Below are positions 1 through 5,181 of a stretch of 5,181 nt of DNA, piece by piece (positions within the stretch are counted from its first letter, which is position 1; each line of letters opens with the position of its first letter). Made by a program: the position numbers and the translations under genes. This stretch comes from Acidimicrobiales bacterium (lineage in GTDB: Bacteria; Actinomycetota; Acidimicrobiia; Acidimicrobiales; Ilumatobacteraceae), in contig JAURNB010000042.1 of the NCBI GenBank assembly GCA_030830415.1, positions 1 through 5,181 of the forward strand, in the 5' to 3' direction. The notes under the pieces were generated by a model that was given only the letters and a program-made list of their open reading frames with translations, ran no database searches and was not told where the DNA came from.

Positions 1-14
1 AGAAAGAAAGCACT

Positions 15-512
15 GTGAACCCCCTCTCACACTCTTCCTCACACCCCGTTGACGACCTCGAAAGTATTGCGGCGATCGGTAACGCTTGGCGCGACTTGCG
101 CCGCGGTGCAGCAGCTTCATCGCTACGCAGCAAACTTTTTGGCGAAGGCGAATCGGCTCTCGACCCTGGCCAAGTCGACACTCTCGACCTTCTCGTTGAG
201 CGCGAGTTCTGGCGCATGGGCGACCTCGCCGAAGCACTGCGTGTTGACCCCTCTACGGCAACGCGTGCCATTCAGCGCCTCGAAAAACTAGAGCTTGCCG
301 AGCGCACCACACTTGCCTCCGATGGCCGCGTGGTAACAGTTGCTGTTACTTCTGCTGGTCGTGCCCGCCACAACATCATTACTGAACGACGCTTGAAGGT
401 CATGATCAAAATTTTGAGCGACTTTGCCCCAGAAGATCAAGCAAAACTTGCTCAATTACTCACCCAGTTTGTTACTTCCGTCGACGATGTTGCCGACACT
501 TTTGAGCCGTGA
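15..512 (+). CDS. MarR-family winged helix-turn-helix transcriptional regulator
   Basis: Predicted DNA-binding regulator of 165 residues, the usual size for MarR proteins, which act as dimers and often sense small ligands or oxidants. Residues about 53-115 form the winged helix-turn-helix: the segment GDLAEALRVDPSTATRAIQRL (69-89) holds the two DNA-contacting helices, and ASDGRVVTVAVTSAGR (101-116) is the wing with the conserved D-x-R element (D103, R105). The flanking helices (about 20-45 and 118-160) would form the dimer interface. The start is GTG, preceded by only a weak purine-rich stretch (AGAAAG) at the window edge, so a start further upstream cannot be excluded. The stop is TGA. The gene downstream begins 30 nt later with what looks like its own promoter. 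Ligand and target genes cannot be told from sequence; autoregulation or control of neighbours is only a possibility. Family assignment is secure. Confidence 0.9.
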   Translation: MNPLSHSSSHPVDDLESIAAIGNAWRDLRRGAAASSLRSKLFGEGESALDPGQVDTLDLLVEREFWRMGDLAEALRVDPSTATRAIQRLEKLELAERTTLASDGRVVTVAVTSAGRARHNIITERRLKVMIKILSDFAPEDQAKLAQLLTQFVTSVDDVADTFEP

Positions 513-530
513 AACTTCGGCGTTATTCGC

Positions 531-536
531 TACGAT
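531..536 (+). promoter_or_regulatory. Leaderless-type -10 element (TACGAT) for the small membrane-protein gene
   Basis: TACGAT fits the actinobacterial TANNNT -10 pattern and lies exactly 6 nt before the A of the ATG at 543. Transcription would therefore start at or next to the start codon, giving a leaderless mRNA. No good Shine-Dalgarno sequence precedes that ATG, and no convincing -35 hexamer is visible. This is inference from spacing and motif only. Confidence 0.5.
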
Positions 537-542
537 AAAGAC

Positions 543-680
543 ATGATTGCAGCAGAAGTTTGGCACTGGTGGATTGGTGTAGTTCTCACCGTCGTAGGCG
601 TAGGAACCGTTCTCGCCATGGTGGCTGGGTATGTCTCTAAGGTCAGCGCAACGAAGTACCCAGGGCGCCGTAACCGTTAA
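543..680 (+). CDS. Small single-pass membrane protein, 45 aa, function unknown
   Basis: A short reading frame from ATG to TAA encoding 45 residues. It begins MIAAEVWHWW, continues with an uninterrupted hydrophobic stretch rich in V, G and L (about residues 9-31), and ends in a basic tail with KYPGRRNR. That is one transmembrane helix, with the positive tail predicted on the cytoplasmic side. The tryptophan cluster (W7, W9, W10) fits a membrane interface. It fills the gap between the MarR gene (30 nt upstream) and tilS (17 nt downstream), leaving no other explanation for this stretch. A TANNNT element 6 nt upstream supports transcription with a leaderless start. I do not recognise a named family. 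The coding call rests on the protein-like composition (helix plus basic tail), the fit in the gap and the promoter; conservation was not tested. Confidence 0.7.
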   Translation: MIAAEVWHWWIGVVLTVVGVGTVLAMVAGYVSKVSATKYPGRRNR

Positions 681-697
681 GGCCGTCGCACATTGTC

Positions 698-1591
698 ATG
701 ATTCTTGATGCGCAAGCACTTCAGCATCATGAACTGGTACAAGAACTTCTTACTCGCACACACTTTCCTCTATTAACCGAAGCACCTCACGGTGTGGCAT
801 GTGCGGTTTCTGGTGGTGCCGATTCCGTAGCACTGCTCATTCTTGCTGTGGCAACCGGACACGAGGTCACCGCGTATCACGTTGACCATGGTTTACGAGT
901 TGGTTCTCAGAATGAATTTTCCGTTGTAGAAAATATCGCCACACGTTTTGGCGCCATGGCTATTTCTTTGCGTGCCGATCTAGCCGATGGCCCCAACCTA
1001 GAAGCACGAGCCCGCCAAGCTCGTTTTGCACTCTTGCCGCCTGGCGTGCTTACTGGCCATACAGCCGACGACCAAGCAGAAACCGTGCTCATCAACCTCA
1101 TGCGTGGGGCCGGAACCGAAGGCCTTTCGGGAATGCGTTATACGCACAGCAAGCCGATTCTTCACTTGCGCCGACATGAAACCGAAGCGCTCTGCGCCGC
1201 ATTTGATATTGACCTTGTTGAAGACTCCAGCAATAGTGATCCTCGCTTTCAGCGCAATCGCGTACGCCACGAACTCCTTCCACTTCTCAACTCCATCGCA
1301 CAACGCGATGTCGCACATCTCATTGCTCGTGAATCGCAACTCATTGGCGACGACGAAAAATTCCTCCAAGATCTCGCCTCGGTTATTGACGTACTCGACG
1401 CACCGGCACTTGCCGCTGCCCCACTTCCACTTGCTCGCCGTGCAATTCGCATGTGGCTTGCCAACCCCTACCCACCCGATGCAGCAACTGTTGAGCGTGT
1501 ACTCGAAGTTGCCCGAGGAATTCACCCCGGATGTGAAATTGGTGGCGGGAAACAGGTGCGAAGAAGCAATCAGCGATTAAGATTGCAGTAA
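698..1591 (+). CDS. tilS: tRNA(Ile)-lysidine synthetase
   Basis: Cytoplasmic enzyme that uses ATP and lysine to convert C34 of the CAU-anticodon tRNA-Ile into lysidine, switching decoding from AUG to AUA; normally essential. The 297-residue product has the N-type ATP pyrophosphatase fold. The PP-loop SGGADS is at 38-43, followed by YHVDHGLR (60-67), the basic helix RARQAR (104-109), and the family signature TGHTADDQAETVLINLMRG (119-137). EDSSN (175-179) and RNRVRHELLPLL (186-197) follow, again typical of TilS. It lacks the extra C-terminal TilS domain of the 432-residue E. coli enzyme, as in the shorter forms known from actinobacteria and Aquifex. The start is ATG, with only a weak AAGG 15 nt upstream, so its translation may depend on the preceding small gene. 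The stop overlaps the next start (TAATG), suggesting coupled translation. The hpt and ftsH genes that follow tilS in many actinobacteria are absent here. Confidence 0.95.
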   Translation: MILDAQALQHHELVQELLTRTHFPLLTEAPHGVACAVSGGADSVALLILAVATGHEVTAYHVDHGLRVGSQNEFSVVENIATRFGAMAISLRADLADGPNLEARARQARFALLPPGVLTGHTADDQAETVLINLMRGAGTEGLSGMRYTHSKPILHLRRHETEALCAAFDIDLVEDSSNSDPRFQRNRVRHELLPLLNSIAQRDVAHLIARESQLIGDDEKFLQDLASVIDVLDAPALAAAPLPLARRAIRMWLANPYPPDAATVERVLEVARGIHPGCEIGGGKQVRRSNQRLRLQ

Positions 1592-2100
1592 TGCCACCGA
1601 AGCTTCGAGGAAAATGGGCTCTGGGTATACAACCCCGGAACTTCACATGGATCATTAAAGATCGTCTCGCTATTTGCGAACGCCCTGGCGGGTATGGCGT
1701 CAACCACCGTCGCGTGCGGCGCCAAGAAGAAATCATTTGGTTGCGCGAAAACAACTTCGCCAGTGTTTTTTCCATCATTGGTGCGCCTCACAACCTGCAC
1801 AGCTACGAAGAACTCAACTTGCCTTATCGGCATCGTCCGCTCAGTGGTGCCGACGATATTGACCCATGGCTCGTTTCTTTCTATAACGAACTCAAAGTGC
1901 TTCTCGCTGGCGATACCAAAATCTTGGTGCACGCTGAAGAAGTAGGCGACCGCATCATTGGCATTATGGGTGGCTACATCCGCTGGAGCGGTCTTGTCGA
2001 TGACCCTTCACAAGCCATCATCATCACCGAACGCATTGCTGGCCAACAATTAGACCCCTTCGCACGCGAACTCATTTTGCGTGTGCACGACCTGCGCTAA
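1591..2100 (+). CDS. Dual-specificity-phosphatase-like protein lacking the catalytic cysteine
   Basis: A 169-residue soluble protein whose layout resembles a cysteine-dependent phosphatase of the dual-specificity/tyrosine type. It has an N-terminal strand region (FTWIIKDRLAICERPGG, 18-34), a middle part FASVFSIIGAPHNLHSYEELNLPYRHRPLSGADDID (56-91) that matches the region of the general-acid loop, then the P-loop position ILVHAEEVGDRIIGIMGGYIRW (111-132), followed by helices. In active enzymes the loop reads HCx5R. Here H114 and R121 are present at the right spacing, but the cysteine position is A115 (codon GCT at 1933-1935), so the standard phosphocysteine chemistry should be impossible. The start ATG overlaps the tilS stop by one base, which favours translational coupling. 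Either it is a binding-only pseudophosphatase or the resemblance reflects a related fold with another role. The fold call is by eye and moderate; the reading frame itself is secure. Confidence 0.7.
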   Translation: MPPKLRGKWALGIQPRNFTWIIKDRLAICERPGGYGVNHRRVRRQEEIIWLRENNFASVFSIIGAPHNLHSYEELNLPYRHRPLSGADDIDPWLVSFYNELKVLLAGDTKILVHAEEVGDRIIGIMGGYIRWSGLVDDPSQAIIITERIAGQQLDPFARELILRVHDLR

Positions 2101-2111
2101 TTCTCTTTCGC

Positions 2112-2117
2112 TAGCGT
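2112..2117 (+). promoter_or_regulatory. Candidate leaderless-type -10 element (TAGCGT) for the FAD oxidoreductase gene
   Basis: TAGCGT fits TANNNT and ends 7 nt before the ATG at 2125. The 24-nt gap after the preceding gene is pyrimidine-rich and holds no Shine-Dalgarno-like sequence, which makes a leaderless start more attractive than read-through with ribosome binding. No -35 is evident. Confidence 0.4.
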
Positions 2118-2124
2118 CTCACTT

Positions 2125-3063
2125 ATGAAATGTGTTGTTGTTGGCGCAGGGCTTTCCGGTTTAATTGCCGCACAAACACTGCAGCAAGCAGGCCACGAAG
2201 TTCTTGTACTCGATAAAGGACGTTCGGTGGGTGGGCGCCTAGCAACACGGCGTATTGGCAATGCCACCTTCGACCACGGCGCACAGTTTTTTACCGTTCG
2301 CAACAACGCATTCGCTGAGCATGTTGAAGTGTGGTTACGTGAAGGCGTAGTACGCGAATGGTGCAAGGGTTTTTCACCAGCTGGTGATGGCTTCCCTCGT
2401 TATGTCGGCGACAAAGGGATGACATCTATTGCGAAATATCTCGCAACAGGCCTCGATGTGCGTTGCAGTTCACTGGTGTTTTCACTTGGCAAAAAAGGTG
2501 AACAGTGGGAAGTGCAACTCGACGATGGAACTTCCATCATGAGTGATGCAGTTGTGATGACTTGCCCCATTGCGCAAAGTTTTGGTCTTGCCTACACCAC
2601 CGGCATTGAATTACCAGAGGAATTGCGTGTGGTTGACTATCACCGCACGCTTGGGCTTCTTGCTGTGCTCGATGGGCCAAGTGCAGTTCCCGCTCCAGGC
2701 GGTATGCAAAACCCCGACGATGTTTTTTCATTCATTGGCGACAACTTTGCAAAAGGTATTTCCGCCCAACACGCTCTCACTTTTCACGCGGGTCCGGCCT
2801 GGAGTGCTGCGCACTGGGACGACAGCCTTGAAGATGGTTTGGCAGAACTCACTCGCCACGCCCAGCCATATTTAGGTAACGCAAAAATTGTGGAGAGTAA
2901 TTACAAGAAGTGGCGCTTTGCTACACCTATTACTCAGTTTCCTGAGCGATATTGGCTCCATGAGTCGGGTACTTTCGTACTCGCTGGCGATGCCTTCGCC
3001 GAACCCCGCGTGGAAGGTGCTGTACTCAGCGGTCTTGCAGCTGCCGCGGCGCTACGCAATTGA
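2125..3063 (+). CDS. FAD-dependent oxidoreductase, renalase / amine-oxidase-like
   Basis: A 312-residue flavoprotein of the NAD(P)/FAD-dependent oxidoreductase group that includes bacterial renalase-like proteins (COG3380 style). The N-terminus is a Rossmann dinucleotide-binding fold: GAGLSG (7-12) is GxGxxG, and D30 at the end of the second strand should bind the FAD ribose. GRSVGGRLATRR (32-43) and FDHGAQFFT (49-57) are the next FAD contacts typical of renalase relatives. The C-terminal signature VLAGDAF (285-291) with RVEGAVLSGLAAA (295-307) closes the FAD site. The middle (about 90-270) would form the substrate domain, which gives no clue to the substrate. Length matches the family. No signal peptide is seen, so it is likely cytoplasmic. 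Its 3' end overlaps the convergent polyprenyl synthase gene by 12 nt. The FAD family is secure; the substrate is unknown (renalases act on off-pathway NAD(P)H isomers, other relatives on amines or polyenes). Confidence 0.88.
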   Translation: MKCVVVGAGLSGLIAAQTLQQAGHEVLVLDKGRSVGGRLATRRIGNATFDHGAQFFTVRNNAFAEHVEVWLREGVVREWCKGFSPAGDGFPRYVGDKGMTSIAKYLATGLDVRCSSLVFSLGKKGEQWEVQLDDGTSIMSDAVVMTCPIAQSFGLAYTTGIELPEELRVVDYHRTLGLLAVLDGPSAVPAPGGMQNPDDVFSFIGDNFAKGISAQHALTFHAGPAWSAAHWDDSLEDGLAELTRHAQPYLGNAKIVESNYKKWRFATPITQFPERYWLHESGTFVLAGDAFAEPRVEGAVLSGLAAAAALRN

Positions 3064-4038
3064 TTGCAATAAATTATTAGTGGCTTCGCGCAATGCGTTA
3101 GTTACCTCACCTTGAGGCAACGCATCACACGCATCGCTTGCTTCTTGCACAAAGCGTTGCGCAGTTTCAATAGCAAATTGAATTCCGCTACCAGCACGAA
3201 CAATTTCTAATGCTCGGCGTTGTTGTGCGTCATCAAGAGGCGCACCCAGCATTGACTTCAATTCTTTTCCAGTTGCATCACCAACTGCCATGGTGTGCAG
3301 TACTGGCAATGTGTATACGCCTTCCACCATGTCATGGCCTGCAGGCTTGCCGAGTTCAGCATCGGAAGAAGTGATGTCGAGAATGTCGTCGACAATTTGG
3401 AACACCATGCCGTAGGCCGTTCCATAACGAGTTAACGCATCAATCACTGTGCGATCGTGCCCAGCCACAATTCCGCCAATACGTGCAGCGGTGCTGTAGA
3501 GCGAAGCTGTTTTGCCATCGATGCTCACGAGATACGAATCGACCGGGCGCGAAATGTCGTAGGTATGACGCAACTCTTCAATTTGTCCTTCACACAAATT
3601 GCCAATGGTGTGTGCGAGCAACCCGGCAACTTCTGTACCTAATGATGCAGCAATTTCTGATGCGCGCGCCAACAAAAAATCTCCGGCGAGAATTGCTTGC
3701 AGGTTCCCCCATTTGGCATTCACCGTTTCCACCCCGCGACGTGTGGTGGATTCATCCATGACGTCGTCGTGATACAGCGAACCCAAGTGCACCAATTCAC
3801 AAGCAATGCCACCCTGAATTGCCTCTTCTGCAGCACTTCCACCGGTTGCCACCAGCGACGCAGCTATTGCCATGACTGGGCGCAAGCGCTTTCCGCCCGC
3901 AGTAATGAGGTGCGAGGCGATTTCCGTGAGGTAGTCGTCGGAGGTACGAACGGCAGCCAGCATCGCCGCTTCGACCCGTTCGCGGTCGGCGGCCATATGG
4001 GGCAATGAGAGGAGAGGTGAGGCTGTTGCCACACTCAT
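3052..4038 (-). CDS. All-trans polyprenyl diphosphate synthase (isoprenoid chain elongation)
   Basis: Cytosolic Mg-dependent prenyltransferase that adds isopentenyl diphosphate units to an allylic diphosphate. The 328-residue product is full length. GGKRLRP (48-54) binds substrate diphosphate. The first aspartate-rich motif is DDVMD (91-95) followed by ESTTRRG; the second is DDILD (217-221). GK at 230-231 and EGVYTLPVL (239-247) complete the signature, and all catalytic residues are present. The residues four and five places before the first aspartate motif are small (S87, G86), which in this family usually permits long chains, so a C30-C50 product such as a menaquinone tail precursor is more likely than farnesyl diphosphate; this is inference. 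ATG at 4038 and in-frame GTG at 4032 are both possible starts: a TANNNT element abuts the ATG but is correctly spaced for a leaderless GTG start, which would shorten the protein by two residues. The stop is TAG. The gene is divergent from clpC. Confidence 0.95.
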   Translation of the reverse strand: MSVATASPLLSLPHMAADRERVEAAMLAAVRTSDDYLTEIASHLITAGGKRLRPVMAIAASLVATGGSAAEEAIQGGIACELVHLGSLYHDDVMDESTTRRGVETVNAKWGNLQAILAGDFLLARASEIAASLGTEVAGLLAHTIGNLCEGQIEELRHTYDISRPVDSYLVSIDGKTASLYSTAARIGGIVAGHDRTVIDALTRYGTAYGMVFQIVDDILDITSSDAELGKPAGHDMVEGVYTLPVLHTMAVGDATGKELKSMLGAPLDDAQQRRALEIVRAGSGIQFAIETAQRFVQEASDACDALPQGEVTNALREATNNLLQSIA

Positions 4039-4044
4039 AGGTTA
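4039..4044 (-). promoter_or_regulatory. Leaderless-type -10 element (TAACCT) for the polyprenyl synthase gene
   Basis: On the minus strand TAACCT directly abuts the ATG at 4038, too close to serve it. Six nt further along lies an in-frame GTG (4032-4030), the distance expected from a -10 element to a transcription start. The simplest reading is a leaderless mRNA beginning at that GTG. No clear -35 was found upstream. Confidence 0.45.
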
Positions 4045-4059
4045 CGGCCCACAATGCGC

Positions 4060-4078
4060 CCTGCCCTAACGGTGCAGG
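4060..4078. repeat. Imperfect inverted repeat in the divergent promoter region
   Basis: CCTGC (4060-4064) and GCAGG (4074-4078) are perfect inverted arms around 9 nt, lying between the two divergent -10 candidates and abutting TACACT. Position suggests a possible operator for either gene, but arms of five bases can occur by chance and no known regulator motif was recognised. Confidence 0.25.
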
Positions 4079-4084
4079 TACACT
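4079..4084 (+). promoter_or_regulatory. Candidate -10 element (TACACT) for clpC
   Basis: TACACT fits TANNNT and would place the transcription start near 4091, giving a leader of about 42 nt that includes a short hairpin and the ribosome binding site. No TTGACA-like -35 lies at the right distance, and no HAIR (HspR), CIRCE or obvious ClgR site was recognised in the 94-nt intergenic region. Confidence 0.35.
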
Positions 4085-4100
4085 TGGGCAACGTATTTCA

Positions 4101-4114
4101 GTGCCGAAGGGCAC
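4101..4114 (+). repeat. Short perfect hairpin in the clpC leader
   Basis: GTGCC and GGCAC form a perfect 5-bp stem closed by the loop GAAG. It ends 5 nt before the ribosome binding site, so it does not hide that site but could position or stabilise the leader. There is no following T-run, so it is not an intrinsic terminator. The stem is short and may be chance. Confidence 0.3.
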
Positions 4115-4119
4115 CAGAT

Positions 4120-4127
4120 AAGGGCGG
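4120..4127 (+). promoter_or_regulatory. Ribosome binding site that supports the TTG start of clpC
   Basis: AAGGGCGG resembles the Shine-Dalgarno core. The AAGGG part ends 8 nt before TTG at 4133 and is the strongest such site in the window. Upstream in frame there is no ATG, GTG or TTG before the stop at 4067-4069, so TTG is the only start that yields the full conserved N-terminus. Confidence 0.65.
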
Positions 4128-4132
4128 TCAAA

Positions 4133-5181
4133 TTGTTCGAACGCTTTACCGACAGGGCGCGACGAGTTGTGGTGTTAGCGCAAGAAGAGGCGCGCCTCCT
4201 CAACCATTCTTATATTGGCACCGAGCACATCTTGCTTGGGCTCATTCACGAGGGCGAAGGCGTTGCCGCAAAAGCACTCGAGTCGCTCAGTATCTCTCTT
4301 GAAGCAGTACGCGCCCAGGTAGAAGACATCATTGGTCAGGGTGGTTCGTCACCTTCAGGTCACATTCCCTTCACCCCTCGTGCCAAAAAAGTTCTTGAAC
4401 TCTCTTTACGTGAAGCTCTCCAACTCGGCCACAACTACATCGGCACCGAGCACATCTTGCTCGGCCTCATTCGTGAAGGCGAAGGCGTTGCCGCTCAAGT
4501 TTTGGTCAAGCTCGGCGCCGACCTTGGTCGCGTGCGTCAACAAGTCATCCAGTTGCTCAGTGGCTACCAAGGCCCTGCCGGTGCAAAGGGTGAAGGCACC
4601 CCAGCCGGTGCAGCTGCAGGTAGCGGCAAAGAAGAAAGTGGCGACAAAGGCGGCAGCCAAATTCTCGACCAATTCGGTCGCAACCTCACGCAACTTGCTC
4701 GCGACAAAAAGCTCGACCCCGTTATTGGTCGTTCACGTGAACTCGAGCGCGTTATGCAAATTCTTTCACGTCGTACCAAAAACAACCCCGTGCTCATTGG
4801 TGAGCCTGGTGTTGGTAAGACCGCAATTATTGAAGGCCTTGCTCAGAAAATTGTGAGCAACGACATTCCTGAAACTTTGAAGAACAAGCAGCTCTACACA
4901 CTCGACCTCGGTGCACTTGTTGCAGGTAGCCGTTACCGCGGTGACTTTGAAGAGCGTCTCAAGAAAGTTTTGAAAGAAATCAAAACTCGTGGCGACATCA
5001 TTTTGTTCATCGACGAAATTCACACACTTGTTGGTGCAGGCGCAGCAGAAGGCGCAATCGATGCAGCGTCAATTCTTAAGCCAATGCTTGCTCGCGGTGA
5101 ATTGCAAACCATCGGTGCAACCACACTCGACGAGTTTCGCAAGCACTTCGAAAAAGATGCAGCACTCGAGCGTCGCTTTCA
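4133..5181 (+). CDS. clpC: ATP-dependent Clp protease ATPase subunit ClpC (5' part, cut by window edge)
   Basis: HSP100/AAA+ unfoldase that feeds substrates to the ClpP peptidase; cytoplasmic, hexameric. The first 349 codons are present and the frame stays open to the window end. The N-terminus after the TTG start reads FERFTDRARRVVVLAQEEAR, the classic ClpC beginning. Residues 1-142 form the double Clp-N domain, with IGTEHILLGLI repeated at 28-38 and 103-113. A Gly/Ala-rich linker (about 144-176) follows. The first AAA+ module begins near ILDQFGRNLTQLAR (177-190), with Walker A GEPGVGKT (223-230), pore-loop region AGSRYRGDFEERL (264-276), Walker B LFIDEIH (291-297), and GAIDAASILKPMLARGELQTIGATT (307-331). 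The middle domain, second AAA+ module and any ClpP-binding loop lie beyond the window. The TTG start and lack of a stop here make the gene easy to miss. It is divergent from the polyprenyl synthase across 94 nt; the leader carries a short hairpin. Confidence 0.97.
   Translation, partial: MFERFTDRARRVVVLAQEEARLLNHSYIGTEHILLGLIHEGEGVAAKALESLSISLEAVRAQVEDIIGQGGSSPSGHIPFTPRAKKVLELSLREALQLGHNYIGTEHILLGLIREGEGVAAQVLVKLGADLGRVRQQVIQLLSGYQGPAGAKGEGTPAGAAAGSGKEESGDKGGSQILDQFGRNLTQLARDKKLDPVIGRSRELERVMQILSRRTKNNPVLIGEPGVGKTAIIEGLAQKIVSNDIPETLKNKQLYTLDLGALVAGSRYRGDFEERLKKVLKEIKTRGDIILFIDEIHTLVGAGAAEGAIDAASILKPMLARGELQTIGATTLDEFRKHFEKDAALERRF
4211..4270 (+). repeat. Intragenic repeat in clpC, copy 1 (Clp-N half 1)
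   Basis: Codons 27-46 of clpC. It matches 4436-4495 at 52 of 60 bases, including a run of 20 identical bases; seven of the eight differences lie at third codon positions. It corresponds to the tandem halves of the Clp-N domain. Confidence 0.8.
4436..4495 (+). repeat. Intragenic repeat in clpC, copy 2 (Clp-N half 2)
   Basis: Codons 102-121 of clpC, offset 225 nt (75 codons) from copy 1. The only amino-acid difference is H39 in copy 1 versus R114 here. Confidence 0.8.

Noticed and set aside
513..542. Gap after the MarR gene considered as a terminator
   Set aside because: No stem of useful length and no T-run; only the TANNNT element stands out.
998..1525. Long minus-strand open frame (175 codons) inside tilS
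   Set aside because: It is antisense to a gene with all TilS motifs, its translation is low-complexity in character (cysteine and asparagine-rich, no motif), and it has no promoter or ribosome site.
1026..1580. Plus-strand frame (184 codons) overlapping tilS in another frame
   Set aside because: Shadow frame; the product has no recognisable domain and the true frame is certain from the PP-loop and TilS signature.
1570..1932. Minus-strand open frame antisense to the phosphatase-like gene
   Set aside because: No motif and no start signals; the plus-strand frame has the better coding character and the TAATG coupling.
4101..4114. Hairpin considered as an intrinsic terminator or riboswitch
   Set aside because: The stem is only 5 bp, with no following T-run and no larger conserved structure visible.
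4135..4142. Palindrome GTTCGAAC at the start of clpC, considered as a ClgR-type operator
   Set aside because: It is within codons 1-4, whose protein sequence is strongly conserved, and it does not match the spaced ClgR pattern as I know it.
4332..4856. Plus-strand frame of 174 codons in clpC
   Set aside because: Out-of-frame shadow of ClpC; the real frame carries Clp-N repeats and Walker A over the same bases.

Overview
The window is a 5.2 kb stretch of ordinary bacterial chromosome, densely coding, with six genes on the plus strand and one on the minus strand. No mobile element, CRISPR array, rRNA or tRNA gene was seen. The gene content, the MarR, TilS, polyprenyl synthase and ClpC sequence styles, and promoters of TANNNT type with almost no leader point to an actinobacterium (Actinomycetota). 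A moderate-GC member of the Acidimicrobiia is my best guess, but this rests on recalled protein style and not on a search.

Layout: a MarR-type regulator (15-512); a 45-residue single-span membrane protein (543-680) with its own leaderless-type promoter; tilS, the tRNA-Ile lysidine synthetase (698-1591); and a dual-specificity-phosphatase-like protein (1591-2100) joined to tilS by a TAATG stop/start overlap. Then come a renalase-like FAD oxidoreductase (2125-3063), an all-trans polyprenyl diphosphate synthase on the minus strand (4038-3052) whose tail overlaps the oxidoreductase by 12 nt, and, divergent from it, the first 349 codons of clpC (4133 to the window edge), which starts with TTG.

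Functionally this is housekeeping: tRNA modification (TilS), isoprenoid chain synthesis (probably the quinone tail or another long prenyl chain), and protein quality control (ClpC). An oxidoreductase and two poorly understood proteins sit among them. No single pathway links them. The most unusual item is the phosphatase-like protein: the position of the catalytic cysteine in its HCx5R loop holds alanine, so it looks like a pseudophosphatase translationally coupled to tilS. The next most useful observations are the small membrane-protein gene and a set of leaderless-type -10 elements, one of which suggests a different start for the polyprenyl synthase.
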